DNA of 64,000 nt, from positions 62,001 to 126,000 of the forward strand of contig NZ_LMQL01000013.1 of NCBI RefSeq assembly GCF_001424545.1. Direction: 5' to 3'. Every line of letters starts with the position of its first letter. Positions within the stretch are counted from its first letter, which is position 1. The notes below the pieces were generated by a model, which was not told where the DNA came from, searched no databases, and saw only the letters and a list, made by a program, of their open reading frames with translations. Source of the stretch: Ramlibacter sp. Leaf400. Its GTDB lineage: Bacteria > Pseudomonadota > Gammaproteobacteria > Burkholderiales > Burkholderiaceae_C. A program made the translations under genes and the position numbers. Below are positions 1 through 11,518 of this stretch, one piece after another.

Positions 1-620
1 CCGACGCCGACTTCGCGATCGGCTGCGGCTACAAGTACCTCAACGGCGGCCCCGGCGCGCCCGCCTTCGCGTGGGTCCACCCGCGCCACGCCGATCGCTT
101 CTGGCAACCGCTGGCCGGCTGGTGGGGCCACGCGGCGCCCTTCGAGTTCACGCCCGAATACCGGCCCGCGCCCGGCATCGCACGCTACCTGTGCGGCACC
201 CAGCCGGTGCTGAGCATGGTGGCGCTCGACTGCGGGCTCGACACGCTGGAGGCGGCGCGCCCGCTGGGCGGCATGGCCGCGCTGCGGGCCAAGTCGCTGG
301 CGCTCACCGACCTCTTCATCACGCTGGTGGAACAGCGCTGCGAAGGCCAGGGCCTTTCGCTCGTCACGCCGCGTGAACACCCCCAGCGCGGCTCGCAGGT
401 GTGCCTGGCCCGGGCGGAAGGCGCCTACGCCATCGTGCAGGCCCTGATCGCGCGCGGCGTGATCGGCGACTTCCGCGCGCCGGACATCCTGCGCTTCGGC
501 TTCACGCCGCTGTACCTGGAGTACGAGGACGTGTGGAAGGCGGTCGAGCACCTGCGCCAGGTGCTGGAGTCGGGCGAATGGCGCCGGCCGGAATTCAATC
601 GCGCACAGGCGGTGACATGA
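1..620 (+). CDS. kynU: Kynureninase, C-terminal part (5' end outside window)
   Basis: This enzyme hydrolyses kynurenine to anthranilate and alanine in tryptophan catabolism, using PLP. The visible 205 residues, read in frame from base 3, are the C-terminal half. They begin in the PLP-lysine segment [16 protein letters not shown], where the Lys of YKYLNGGPG (fragment residue 11) should bind PLP. They continue through [14 protein letters not shown] and the C-terminal small domain, with [14 protein letters not shown] near the end. The stop overlaps the start of the next gene in an ATGA junction, so the two are translationally coupled. The gene is cut by the window edge and shows no internal lesion. 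Family and pathway assignment are firm. Confidence 0.93.
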   Translation, partial: DADFAIGCGYKYLNGGPGAPAFAWVHPRHADRFWQPLAGWWGHAAPFEFTPEYRPAPGIARYLCGTQPVLSMVALDCGLDTLEAARPLGGMAALRAKSLALTDLFITLVEQRCEGQGLSLVTPREHPQRGSQVCLARAEGAYAIVQALIARGVIGDFRAPDILRFGFTPLYLEYEDVWKAVEHLRQVLESGEWRRPEFNRAQAVT

Positions 621-1465
621 GCGAACCCACCAAGCCCGAAGACATCGTGCACGCCGAGGGCGCGCAGCTGGATTTCAGCCGCTCGATGAGCTACGGCGAC
701 TACCTGCAGCTGGACAAGATCCTCAGCGCCCAGCAGCCGCGCTCACCCGACCACAACGAGCTGCTGTTCATCATCCAGCACCAGACCAGCGAGCTGTGGA
801 TGAAGCTGATGCTGCACGAGCTGAACGCCGCCATCGCCTGCGTGGCGCGCGACGAGCTGGGCAGCGCGTTCAAGATGCTGGCGCGGGTGTCGCGCATCAT
901 GGAGCAGCTGGTCCACGCCTGGGACGTGCTGGCCACCATGACGCCGCCGGAGTACAGCGCGATCCGCCCCTACCTGGCCAACTCCAGCGGTTTCCAGAGC
1001 GCGCAGTACCGCTGCATCGAGTTCGCGCTGGGCAACAAGAACGCCGCCATGCTCAAGCCGCACGAGCACCGGCCCGACCTGCTGGCCCGGGTGCGCACGG
1101 CGTACGAGTCGCCGTCGCTGTACGACGAGTCGCTGCGCCTGCTGGCCCGCCGCGGCCTGCCGGTGCCGGCGGAGTACGTCGAGCGCGACTGGACCCAGCC
1201 CTACGTGGAGAGCACGCAGGTGGAGCAGGCCTGGCTGCAGGTCTACCGCGACACCGGTCGCTGGTGGGACCTGTACCAGCTGGGCGAGGAGCTCACCGAC
1301 CTGGAGGACGCTTTCCGCCTCTGGCGTTTCCGCCACGTGACCACGGTGGAACGGGTGATCGGCTTCAAGCGCGGCACCGGCGGCACCGGCGGCGTGTCCT
1401 ACCTGCGCAAGATGCTCGACGTGGTGCTGTTCCCGGAGATCTGGCGCCTGCGGACGGACCTCTGA
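617..1465 (+). CDS. kynA: Tryptophan 2,3-dioxygenase (heme)
   Basis: This enzyme opens the indole ring of L-tryptophan to N-formylkynurenine, the first step of the kynurenine route. It has 282 aa, the normal bacterial length. Residues known from the Xanthomonas enzyme fall at the same numbers: His55 in [11 protein letters not shown], Tyr113 and Arg117 in [10 protein letters not shown], proximal heme ligand His240 in FRHVTTVER, and Thr254 in [10 protein letters not shown]. The start ATG at 617 overlaps the kynU stop. A longer upstream reading frame exists but is only an out-of-frame shadow of kynU. With kynU this forms a tryptophan-catabolic operon. The formamidase gene (kynB) is not visible here and may lie upstream of the window. 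Confidence 0.96.
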   Translation: MSEPTKPEDIVHAEGAQLDFSRSMSYGDYLQLDKILSAQQPRSPDHNELLFIIQHQTSELWMKLMLHELNAAIACVARDELGSAFKMLARVSRIMEQLVHAWDVLATMTPPEYSAIRPYLANSSGFQSAQYRCIEFALGNKNAAMLKPHEHRPDLLARVRTAYESPSLYDESLRLLARRGLPVPAEYVERDWTQPYVESTQVEQAWLQVYRDTGRWWDLYQLGEELTDLEDAFRLWRFRHVTTVERVIGFKRGTGGTGGVSYLRKMLDVVLFPEIWRLRTDL

Positions 1466-1469
1466 GCCA

Positions 1470-2642
1470 TCATCGCCCGCCGTACAGCCACGGCAGGTCC
1501 AGCAGCCGCTCGCCGGCGGCCCGCATCGAGAGGTTGCGCGCCCAGCGCAGTGCGCCATCCGCATGGAAGATCCAGCCGTTGCGGCGCGAGCGCGCCTGCA
1601 CCCGGGCGCAGCGCTGCCAGCGGTCCAGCGCGTAGCGGCGCAGGCAGGTCGCCACGTCGAGCACGCGGCCGTCGCAGGCGGCCAGCACCTTCTGCAGCGC
1701 GAAGGCATCCTCCAGCGCCATGCCGGCGCCCTGCGCGAGGTAGGGCCGCATCGGATGGGCCGCGTCTCCGAGCAGGGCGGCGCGGCCGCGCGCCATCGCG
1801 TCCTCGCTGCGCAGCGGCGGCCGGTCGTGCACCGGCCACAGGCGCCAGTGCGGCACCGCCTCCACCAGCGCCTGCAACTCGCCGCAGGATGCGCGCGCCA
1901 CGGAGCGCAAGGCGTCGGCACCCGCGGCCTGGTCCCATCCAGCCTCGGCCCGGCCTTCGATGAAGGCGACGATGTTCAGCGCCTCGCCGTCCCGCACCGG
2001 GTAGCGCACCAGGTGCATGCGCGGGCCCAGCCAGGCCTGCACGTCGGGCAGCCGCAGCGAGGCGGGCACCTGGGCCATCGGCAGCATCGCGCGGTAGGCC
2101 ACGTGCCCGCTGGCGGGGGCCGGCCCGTCGCCGACCAGTTGGCCGCGCAGCGCGCTCCACACGCCGTCGGCCACGGCCAGGGCGTCGGCCTCGACCCTGG
2201 TGCCGCCGTCGAGGTCGGCCTGCGCCAGGTCGCCGTCGACGCGCGCGCGGGCGATCGCGACGCCGGCATGCAGGTGGGCGCCGGCCTCGGCCGCGGCGTC
2301 CACCAGCGCCGCGTGCAGGTCGGCGCGGTGCAGGGTCAGGTAGGGCGCCCCGTAGCGCTCGCGAGCGGCGGTGCCCAGGCGCAAGGTGCCCAGCTCACGG
2401 CCATCGACCGCATCTCGCACCGACAGCCGCGGCGGCTCGTAGGGCCGCAGCACCGCGCGGTCCAGCAGGCGCCACTCGCGCAGGATGCGGGTCGCATTGG
2501 GTCCCAGCTGCAGGCCGGCACCGGCCTCGGTGAAGGCCGCGGCCTTCTCGAACACGCGCACCTCCCAGCCCGCCGCGCGCGCGCCGACCGCGGCGGCCAG
2601 CCCCGCGATGCCGCCGCCCGCCACCAGGATGTCGTGTGCCAT
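1470..2642 (-). CDS. FAD-dependent aromatic monooxygenase (salicylate-hydroxylase-like)
   Basis: This is a class A flavoprotein monooxygenase of 390 aa. The N-terminal Rossmann motif VAGGGIAGLAAAVG (about residues 7-20) binds FAD. The late GDAAHPMRPYLAQGAGMALED motif (about 288-308) is the second FAD/ribityl signature. The ATG at 2642 is the only convincing start. The gene converges on kynA with a gap of only 4 nt. The substrate is not determined by sequence: the family includes salicylate, 3-hydroxybenzoate and 6-hydroxynicotinate hydroxylases and UbiH-like enzymes. Being next to kynurenine genes suggests an aromatic acid substrate, but that is inference. Confidence 0.85.
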   Translation of the reverse strand: MAHDILVAGGGIAGLAAAVGARAAGWEVRVFEKAAAFTEAGAGLQLGPNATRILREWRLLDRAVLRPYEPPRLSVRDAVDGRELGTLRLGTAARERYGAPYLTLHRADLHAALVDAAAEAGAHLHAGVAIARARVDGDLAQADLDGGTRVEADALAVADGVWSALRGQLVGDGPAPASGHVAYRAMLPMAQVPASLRLPDVQAWLGPRMHLVRYPVRDGEALNIVAFIEGRAEAGWDQAAGADALRSVARASCGELQALVEAVPHWRLWPVHDRPPLRSEDAMARGRAALLGDAAHPMRPYLAQGAGMALEDAFALQKVLAACDGRVLDVATCLRRYALDRWQRCARVQARSRRNGWIFHADGALRWARNLSMRAAGERLLDLPWLYGGR

Positions 2643-2672
2643 CGCGGCGCATTGTGCCGCGCGTGCGCGACT

Positions 2673-3608
2673 TCAGGCCGCGCGCGATCCCATGAGCAGC
2701 GCGAGCAGCTGGGCGTCGCCCGGGCGGCCCTCGACCTCGGAGACGGCCAGACCCGTTCGATTGCGCAGGAACCCCGCCACGAAGGAGCCCACGTCGGGCG
2801 ACTCGGCCACCAGCTCGATGGCCGGGCGCAGGTCCGCACGGCCCAGGAAGGCGGCCACGCCCACCGCCAGTTCCATGGCGCGCGTCTCCTGGGTGCCCAC
2901 CAGCAGGGTGAGGCGGCCCGCGTGGCGCAGCGACTCGTGCACCAGCGGGTGCGCGAACGCCCGCCGCGAGACGGCCAGCACGCGCAGCAGCGCCGCCGGA
3001 AGCGGCAGGTCCAGGTAGGCCGCGCCCACGTCTCTCGAGCCGGGTCGCGCGCCGGCGAAGCGGCGGTACACCAGGGGATGGTCGAACCGGTCGGCGAGCC
3101 GGCGGGCGACCTCGATGGAGCGCTGGCCGTCCGACGCCAGCACCGCCACGCGCTGCGGGATCAGCAGCGGCCGCGCGCCGGCCAGCGTGCACGGCTCGCT
3201 GAACGCGCGCCACACCTGCTGCGGCTGCAGCTGGGGCGCCGCGGCGGCGATGGCCTCGATGCGCTCGGCGAAGCGCTCCGGCTTCTCCGGCCACTGGGTG
3301 ATGCTCAGGGCGAGCGGCTCGGCCAGTGTGCGAGGCCCCACGCTGCGGTGGATGAGCCGGGGCGTTCCGTAACGCTGCCGCCGCTGCGAAGGCTGCAGGG
3401 CCGCCTGCACCGCGGCCTGCGGCCCCTCCTGCCAGAGCACGAACCAGCCGCCCACGTGCAGGACCGCGCCGCTCAGGCCCGGCACGCCGGCCGACCCGTG
3501 GACGCGGCGGCGTGCGGCGAACAGCCCGTCCATCGCCGAACCCTGCACCTGGGCCGGCGCCACCCGCACGATGCGCGTGACGGGCTCGGGGCCCGCCAGG
3601 TAGACCAT
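2673..3608 (-). CDS. BLUF-like protein with degenerate flavin-photosensor site
   Basis: The N-terminal 95 or so residues follow the BLUF (blue-light sensing using FAD) pattern, including the segment LSGAVLHVGGWFVLWQEGP, which aligns with the LTGALF...FQWLEG region of AppA. The photochemically essential residues look replaced: the strand-1 Tyr position is Arg (TRIVRVAP), the Asn position is Ala, and the Gln of FxQ(W/V)LEG is Leu. The remaining 200 residues match nothing I know. They look alpha/beta and contain RVAVLASDGQRSIEVARRLAD and RLTLLVGTQETRAMELA. The start is taken as ATG at 3608 (MVYLAGPEPV). The frame stays open to TTG 3722, but that extension would run through a hairpin terminator. 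The product may be a light-independent regulator derived from BLUF. Confidence 0.6.
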   Translation of the reverse strand: MVYLAGPEPVTRIVRVAPAQVQGSAMDGLFAARRRVHGSAGVPGLSGAVLHVGGWFVLWQEGPQAAVQAALQPSQRRQRYGTPRLIHRSVGPRTLAEPLALSITQWPEKPERFAERIEAIAAAAPQLQPQQVWRAFSEPCTLAGARPLLIPQRVAVLASDGQRSIEVARRLADRFDHPLVYRRFAGARPGSRDVGAAYLDLPLPAALLRVLAVSRRAFAHPLVHESLRHAGRLTLLVGTQETRAMELAVGVAAFLGRADLRPAIELVAESPDVGSFVAGFLRNRTGLAVSEVEGRPGDAQLLALLMGSRAA

Positions 3609-3695
3609 GTCCTCGTCCCCCAGGTCCAGGGCCAGGGTGGAGGCGAAGTCCTCGTCGGTGGTGTCGTCGCGGGTCAAGCGGGGGTCCAGGAAGGC

Positions 3696-3720
3696 AAACA
3701 AAAGCCCGCCAGGGGCGGGC
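3696..3720 (-). terminator. Hairpin terminator in front of the BLUF-like gene
   Basis: On the minus strand, GCCCGCC (3720-3714) pairs perfectly with GGCGGGC (3710-3704) around a 3-nt loop, followed by TTTTGTTT (3703-3696). This is a good intrinsic terminator facing left. It lies 90 nt before the BLUF-like ATG, with no gene upstream of it on that strand except the divergent lysR promoter region. It therefore either caps a very short leader (attenuator-like) or ends spurious transcription. Confidence 0.6.
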
Positions 3721-3743
3721 AACAGAAGTTTACGAGCTGATTA

Positions 3744-3779
3744 TTCAAGTTTGAAGAAATTGGGTCCAATGCATTAACC
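3744..3779 (+). promoter_or_regulatory. Possible lysR promoter with small palindrome
   Basis: TTGAAG (3751-3756) and TTAACC (3774-3779) are spaced 17 nt apart and could be the -35 and -10 of the lysR gene, whose ATG is at 3808. The -10 is weak. The -35 overlaps a 12-bp inverted repeat, TTCAA-GT-TTGAA (3744-3755), in an AT-rich island. LysR-type regulators commonly bind such sites for autoregulation. This call rests on pattern only. Confidence 0.35.
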
Positions 3780-3807
3780 GCTCGAAGGCGATGCGCCCGC
3801 TGCATCC

Positions 3808-4722
3808 ATGAACATCCGAAGGCTCCACCACCTCGTCGTCCTGGCGGACGAAGGCAGCTTTCGCCGCGCGGCGGAGAAGGTGCACCTGAGCCAGCCGGCC
3901 TTCAGCCGCAGCATCCAGGCCGCCGAGGCGGAGCTCGGCCTCAAGCTGTTCGACCGCGGGCCGCTGGAGGCCAAGGCCACGCCCGCCGGCGCCTTCGTGG
4001 TCGAGCGGGCGCGCCGCCTGCTGCAGCAGACCCGCAACCTGGAACGCGACGTCTCGCTCTACCGCGAGCATGCGGTCGGCACCTTCGGCTTCGGCTGCGG
4101 GCCCTTCGCCGCGGCGCTGCTGGTGCCGGCGCTGCTGGCCGACCTGAGGCGGCGTTATCCCGACGTGGCCGTCTGCGTGAACGTCGGCGGCCCGCAGCAC
4201 CTGATGGCCGCCGTGCGCAGCGAGGAGCAGGACTTCTTCGTGGCCGACACGGCCGACGTGCCGGCCGACGGCGTGTTCCGCATCGAGCGCATCGGCCGCG
4301 TGCCGGTGGGCGCGTACGTGCGCCAGGGCCATCCGCTGCTCGGCCGCCGCAACCTGCCCGCGGCCGACCTGCTGCCCTTCGGCCTGGCGGGCACCCCCTT
4401 GCCGCGCGAGACGGCAGCCCGCCTGTTCAAGGCGATGGGCGTGGCGCCCGACGGCAAGCTGCCGATGGCAGTCGAATGCGCGGACATCCACCTGCTGCAG
4501 CGCATCGCGCTGGACAGCGACACCGTGGTCATCGGCAACGCGGACCTGCTGGCCGAGCCCCTGCGCCGCAAGCAGATCCACGAGGTCGTGCCGGCCGACC
4601 TGCCGCGGCAGCACTGGCCGCTGGGCATCGTCAGCCTGGAAGGCCGCACGCCCTCGCCGGTGGCGGCGTACGCGATGAAGTTCCTGGCCCAGGCCGCCAA
4701 GGCCCGGGCCGCCGCCCGTTAG
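3808..4722 (+). CDS. LysR-family transcriptional regulator
   Basis: This is a 304-aa DNA-binding regulator. The winged helix-turn-helix occupies about residues 1-60 (MNIRRLHHLVVLADEGSF, then AAEKVHLSQPAFSRSIQAAE and LGLKLFDRG). The remainder has the periplasmic-binding-protein-like effector domain of the family, with FGFGCGPFAAALLVPAL at its start. The stop lies 9 nt before the stop of the convergent acnA, and the gene diverges from the BLUF-like gene. The target and ligand are unknown. Neighbouring acnA and the BLUF-like gene are candidates by position only. Confidence 0.9.
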   Translation: MNIRRLHHLVVLADEGSFRRAAEKVHLSQPAFSRSIQAAEAELGLKLFDRGPLEAKATPAGAFVVERARRLLQQTRNLERDVSLYREHAVGTFGFGCGPFAAALLVPALLADLRRRYPDVAVCVNVGGPQHLMAAVRSEEQDFFVADTADVPADGVFRIERIGRVPVGAYVRQGHPLLGRRNLPAADLLPFGLAGTPLPRETAARLFKAMGVAPDGKLPMAVECADIHLLQRIALDSDTVVIGNADLLAEPLRRKQIHEVVPADLPRQHWPLGIVSLEGRTPSPVAAYAMKFLAQAAKARAAAR

Positions 4723-4731
4723 CGCGCGCGC

Positions 4732-7599
<2,868 letters not shown>

Positions 7600-7712
7600 C
7601 GAGTCCTCCTGCCGTGATGAGTTCTTGGGAGTGGAGCAGGGCCTGCTCGGGGCAAGCATTGTGCCGCCGGCCGCGGCAGCATGGGGGCGGCAGGGTTGCC
7701 GTCGCCCCTGCC

Positions 7713-7796
7713 GTCATTCCCGCGGAGGCGGCAATTCAGTGCGTCCGCTTTCGCGGACTGCCGCAAGCACTGGATCCCCGCCTTCGCGGGGATGAC
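7713..7796. repeat. Interspersed palindromic repeat, copy A
   Basis: The element begins GTCATTCCCGCGGAGGCGG and ends GGATCCCCGCCTTCGCGG plus GGATGAC, so its ends are imperfect inverted repeats. Its centre GTCCGCTTTCGCGGAC is itself a hairpin. It closely matches copy C (53614-53698) and shares both ends with copy B (13212-13300). It lies just 3' of serA and upstream of acnA. It resembles REP/dRS3-like intergenic elements of betaproteobacteria (core ATTCCCGC...GCGGGAAT) and may act as a terminator or mRNA 3'-end stabiliser. Confidence 0.85.
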
Positions 7797-7815
7797 GAAT
7801 GTGGAGGCCGTGCGC

Positions 7816-9003
7816 TCAGGCGGGCAGGTAGCGCACGGCGAGCACGCCGTCGATCGCGCGGATGGCCGAGAGCACGTCCTCGCCCACCGGGCTGTCCACG
7901 TCCACCAGCGTGTAGGCCATCTCGCCGCGCGACTTGTTGACCATGTTGTGGATGTTCAGGCCTGCCTGCGCCATGGCGGTGGAGATCTGGCCCACCATGT
8001 TCGGCACGTTGGCGTTGGCGATGCCCACCCGGTAGTTCGATTCGCGCGCCATGGTCACCGCGGGGAAGTTGACCGCGTTGGCGACGTTGCCGTGTTCCAG
8101 GTAGTCGCGCAGCTGGTCGGCCACCATCACCGCGCAGTTGTCCTCCGCCTCGCGGGTGGACGCGCCCAGGTGCGGCAGCGCCACCACCTTGGGATGGCGC
8201 AGGATGGTGCCGTGCGGGAAGTCGCAGACGTAGCGGCCCAGCGGCCCCGAGTCCAGCGCCCGCAGCACCGCGGCCGCATCGACCACGCCGTCGCGCGAGA
8301 AATTGAGCAGCACCGCGCCGGGCTTCATCAGCCGCAGGTTGTCGGCGTTCACCAGGTGGCGCGTGGCGTCCACCAGCGGCACGTGCAGGGAGACGAACTG
8401 CGCGCCCCTGAGCACCTCGGCCACGCTGGCCGCCTTGCGCACCTGCGAGGGCAGGCTCCAGGCGGCGTCGACCGTGATCTCCGGGTCGTGCCCGAGCACG
8501 TTCATCCCCAGCTGGATGGCGGCATGCGCCACCAGGCAGCCGACCTTGCCCAGGCCGATCACGCCCAGCGTCTGGCCGGCCAGCTCGAAGCCGGCGAAGG
8601 CCTTCTTGCCGTTCTCCACCTGCTCGTCCAGGTCGGGCGCCGAGGCTTCCAGCGTGTCGACGAAGCGCAGCGCGCCCGAGAGGTTGCGCGCGGCCATCAG
8701 CATGCCGGCGAGCACCAGTTCCTTGACCGCGTTGGCGTTGGCGCCGGGCGCGTTGAACACCGGCACGCCGCGGTGGCTCATCGCCTTGACCGGAATGTTG
8801 TTGGTGCCGGCGCCGGCGCGGGCGATCGCCTGCACGCTGGCCGGGATCTCCATGCCGTGCATGTCGGCCGAGCGCACCAGCACGGCGTCGGGCTCGGTGA
8901 CGGCCTTGCCCACCTCGTAGCGTCCGGCCGGCAGCCGCTGCAGGCCCAGCTCGGAGACCGAATTGAGCACCAGGACCCGGAACGGCCCGCGCGCGCTAGC
9001 CAT
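7816..9003 (-). CDS. serA: D-3-phosphoglycerate dehydrogenase
   Basis: Oxidises 3-phosphoglycerate to phosphohydroxypyruvate with NAD+, the first step of serine synthesis. It has 395 aa. The order is a substrate domain with [11 protein letters not shown] (about 75), a Rossmann NAD domain with [13 protein letters not shown] (about 145-157), and catalytic-region [14 protein letters not shown] (about 270). A C-terminal ACT domain follows (about 325-395), including [18 protein letters not shown], which in this family senses L-serine. The ATG at 9003 lies inside the last codons of serC (8-nt overlap), so serC-serA form a coupled operon transcribed leftward. Repeat copy A follows the stop. Confidence 0.96.
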   Translation of the reverse strand: MASARGPFRVLVLNSVSELGLQRLPAGRYEVGKAVTEPDAVLVRSADMHGMEIPASVQAIARAGAGTNNIPVKAMSHRGVPVFNAPGANANAVKELVLAGMLMAARNLSGALRFVDTLEASAPDLDEQVENGKKAFAGFELAGQTLGVIGLGKVGCLVAHAAIQLGMNVLGHDPEITVDAAWSLPSQVRKAASVAEVLRGAQFVSLHVPLVDATRHLVNADNLRLMKPGAVLLNFSRDGVVDAAAVLRALDSGPLGRYVCDFPHGTILRHPKVVALPHLGASTREAEDNCAVMVADQLRDYLEHGNVANAVNFPAVTMARESNYRVGIANANVPNMVGQISTAMAQAGLNIHNMVNKSRGEMAYTLVDVDSPVGEDVLSAIRAIDGVLAVRYLPA

Positions 9004-10078
9004 GCTGCTTCTCGAATTCCTGCATGTAGGCGACCAGCGCCTTCACGCCTTCGACCGACATGGCGTTGTAGATCGACGCCCGCATGCCGCCCACCGAGCG
9101 GTGGCCCTTGAGCTGGATCATGCCGCGCGCCTGCGCGCCCTTGAGGAAGGCCTCGTCCAGCGCATCGTCCTTGAGCTTGAAGGGCACGTTCATCAGCGAG
9201 CGGTCTTCCTTGGCCACCGGGTTGCGGTAGAAGCTGCTGGCGTCCAGGTAGTCGTACAGGATGCGGGCCTTGGACCGGTTGTGCTCCTCCATCGCGGCCA
9301 GGCCGCCATGCGCCTTCACGTGCTTGTAGACCAGCCCGGCGATGTAGATCGCGTAGGTGGGCGGCGTGTTGTACATGGAGTCATTCTCGGCCTGCAGCTG
9401 GTAGTTGAAGGCCGAAGGCGTGGTGGGCAGGGCGTGGCCGAGCAGGTCGTCGCGCACGATGACCACGGTGACGCCCGAGGGCCCCATGTTCTTCTGCGCG
9501 CCGGCGTAGATCAGGCCGTAGCGGCTGACGTCGATCGGCCGCGAAAGGATGTTGGAGGACATGTCGGCCACCAGCGGCACGCTGCCGGTGTCGGGCGTCC
9601 AGTGGTATTCGACGCCGCCGATGGTCTCGTTGGAGCAGATGTGGACGTAGGCGGCCTTGGGGTCGAGCTTCCACTCGGACTGCCTGGGGATGGCGGTGAA
9701 GTGGCTGGCCTCGCCGGTGGCGGCGATGTTGACCTTGCCGAAGTTCCTGGCTTCCTTGACGGACTTCTTGGACCAGTCGCCGGTGACCACGTAGTCGGCG
9801 CTGCCGCCGCGGCCGATCAGGTTGAGCGGCACGATGGCGTTCTCGCCGATCGCGCCGCCCTGCATGAACAGCACCTTGTAGTTGGTCGGGATGGCCATCA
9901 GCTCGCGCAGCGTGGCCTCGGCTTCGGCGTGGATGCCGACGAACTCCTTGCCGCGGTGGCTCATCTCCATCACCGACATCCCGCTGCCGTGCCAGTCGAG
10001 CATCTCGTCGGCGGCCTGGCGCAGGACGGCTTCGGGCAGGGTGGCGGGACCGGGGCTGAAGTTGAAGACGCGGGTCAT
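8996..10078 (-). CDS. serC: Phosphoserine aminotransferase
   Basis: A PLP enzyme converting phosphohydroxypyruvate plus glutamate to phosphoserine. It also acts in pyridoxal phosphate synthesis on the pathway that uses PdxJ, whose gene is in this window. It has 360 aa. The N terminus [19 protein letters not shown] is typical. The PLP lysine is in [14 protein letters not shown] (about 194), and the C-terminal [15 protein letters not shown] motif is intact. The ATG at 10078 fits the family start. A longer open frame to 10462 is a shadow of the next gene's region. It is the upstream partner of serA. Confidence 0.97.
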   Translation of the reverse strand: MTRVFNFSPGPATLPEAVLRQAADEMLDWHGSGMSVMEMSHRGKEFVGIHAEAEATLRELMAIPTNYKVLFMQGGAIGENAIVPLNLIGRGGSADYVVTGDWSKKSVKEARNFGKVNIAATGEASHFTAIPRQSEWKLDPKAAYVHICSNETIGGVEYHWTPDTGSVPLVADMSSNILSRPIDVSRYGLIYAGAQKNMGPSGVTVVIVRDDLLGHALPTTPSAFNYQLQAENDSMYNTPPTYAIYIAGLVYKHVKAHGGLAAMEEHNRSKARILYDYLDASSFYRNPVAKEDRSLMNVPFKLKDDALDEAFLKGAQARGMIQLKGHRSVGGMRASIYNAMSVEGVKALVAYMQEFEKQHG

Positions 10079-10151
10079 GGAGGCTTTCTCGGAGCTGTAG
10101 CAAAAAAGGGAGTGGGACAGCATACAAGAAGGCCCCCGGGCCCTGCCGGCG

Positions 10152-10562
10152 TCAGCCCAATGCCGCGCGGGCGCCCACGGCGCCGCGCCGCAAACCCATC
10201 CACTGCAGGTCGGCCAGCACCAGCACCGCGGCGGCCTGCACGGCGATCCAGGCGATGCCCGGCGTGGCGGGCTGCAGCGTGAAGACGGCGATGGCGCAGC
10301 CGATCGCCCAGGCGACGTTGCCGATGGCGAACAGCGCCACCCACTTGCGCGGCGGCACTTCGCGCGTCGCGGTCCAGGCCGCCAGCAGCGCATAGGCGAC
10401 CAGGAACACGCCGGTGTCCAGCAGCAGCCCCTGCGGCAGGCCGAACAGGCGCGACAGCGCATCGAGCGCGGCCAGCTGCAGCGTGCCCGTGGCCAGGCAG
10501 GAGGCCGCGTCGGCCCAGAGCACGGCGCGCAGGAAACGGGGGGAAGAAGCGAAGGTCGTCAT
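10152..10562 (-). CDS. Small four-helix membrane protein, unknown function
   Basis: This protein of about 136 aa has four predicted membrane spans: around [59 protein letters not shown] and [21 protein letters not shown] do not recognise an enzyme motif. The ATG at 10562 ([12 protein letters not shown]) is preferred, and an in-frame ATG at 10598 is possible. It diverges from an XRE/MmyB-type regulator with a gap of about 112 nt, so regulation by that protein is a reasonable guess. It is probably an inner-membrane protein. Confidence 0.65.
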   Translation of the reverse strand: MTTFASSPRFLRAVLWADAASCLATGTLQLAALDALSRLFGLPQGLLLDTGVFLVAYALLAAWTATREVPPRKWVALFAIGNVAWAIGCAIAVFTLQPATPGIAWIAVQAAAVLVLADLQWMGLRRGAVGARAALG

Positions 10563-10674
10563 GGCAGGCTCACTAGGGGTGTTGGACAGGCTTCGCATCG
10601 TGGTCGCGCGGTTGCGCAGCGTCCATGACGTCCCAGGTCATGGAAGCCACGCCGGCAACGCATAGCATTCGCGC

Positions 10675-11502
10675 ATGAGCTCCATCGCCGCGCTCCCCCG
10701 CCACGCCGCCCCGCAGCCCTTCGGCGCCCACCTGCGCCACTGGCGCCAGCACCGCCGCCTCTCGCAGCAAGGACTGGCCGAAGAGGCCGAGATCTCGACC
10801 CGGCACCTCAGCTTCGTGGAGACGGGGCGCGCCCTGCCCAGCCGCGAAATGGTGCTGCGCCTGGCCGAACGGCTGGACGTGCCGTTGCGCGAGCGCAATG
10901 CCATGCTGGTGGCGGCCGGCTATGCGCCGATGTACCGCGAGCGGCCGCTGGACGACCCCGCCCTGTCGCCCGCGCGCGAGGCGGTGGAGCTGATCCTGCG
11001 GGCCCACGAACCCAACCCCGCGCTGGCGGTGGACCGCCACTGGAACCTGGTGGCCGGCAACCGCATGCTGCCGCACCTGATGGCCGGCGCCGACGCGCAG
11101 CTGGTGCAGGGCCGGGTGAACGTGCTGCGGCTCAGCCTGCACCCGCAGGGCCTGGCGCCGCGCATCGTGAACCTGGGGCAGTGGCGCGACCACCTGTTCG
11201 AGCGCCTGCGCCAGCAGGTGCAGGCCACGGGCGACGCGACGCTCGCCTCGCTGCTGGAGGAACTGCGGGCCTATCCCGTGCCGGGGGACGCGCACGACAC
11301 GCGGCTGGAAGGCGAGCACGTCGGCGTGGCGCTGCCCCTGCGCTTCCGCACGCTGGACGGGCAGGTCCTGAGCTTCATCAGCACCACCACCGTTTTCGGC
11401 ACGGCGGTGGACGTGACGGTCCAGGAGCTGACGCTGGAGACCTTCTTCCCGCTGGACGCGGTGACGGCCGACGCCCTGCGGCGGGTGGCCGCGGGCCTCT
11501 AG
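10675..11502 (+). CDS. XRE-family regulator with MmyB-like ligand-binding domain
   Basis: 275 aa. The N terminus is a Cro/C1-type helix-turn-helix (about residues 15-75) with HRRLSQQGLAEEAEISTRHL followed by VETGRALPSREMVLRLAERL. The C-terminal 180 residues, from LILRAHEPNPALAVDRHWNL on, have the pattern of the MmyB-like domain, which binds small hydrophobic ligands and controls a neighbouring gene in characterised homologues. It is transcribed away from the small membrane protein and converges on the SbmA-like gene with a 16-nt gap. The target is unknown, with the divergent gene the leading candidate. Confidence 0.88.
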   Translation: MSSIAALPRHAAPQPFGAHLRHWRQHRRLSQQGLAEEAEISTRHLSFVETGRALPSREMVLRLAERLDVPLRERNAMLVAAGYAPMYRERPLDDPALSPAREAVELILRAHEPNPALAVDRHWNLVAGNRMLPHLMAGADAQLVQGRVNVLRLSLHPQGLAPRIVNLGQWRDHLFERLRQQVQATGDATLASLLEELRAYPVPGDAHDTRLEGEHVGVALPLRFRTLDGQVLSFISTTTVFGTAVDVTVQELTLETFFPLDAVTADALRRVAAGL

Positions 11503-11518
11503 AAGCGGGGGCGGTTCC

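Noticed and set aside
401..616. N-terminal extension of tryptophan 2,3-dioxygenase
   Set aside because: The extension is the out-of-frame reading of kynU, and the family start fits ATG 617 with His55/His240 at the known numbering.
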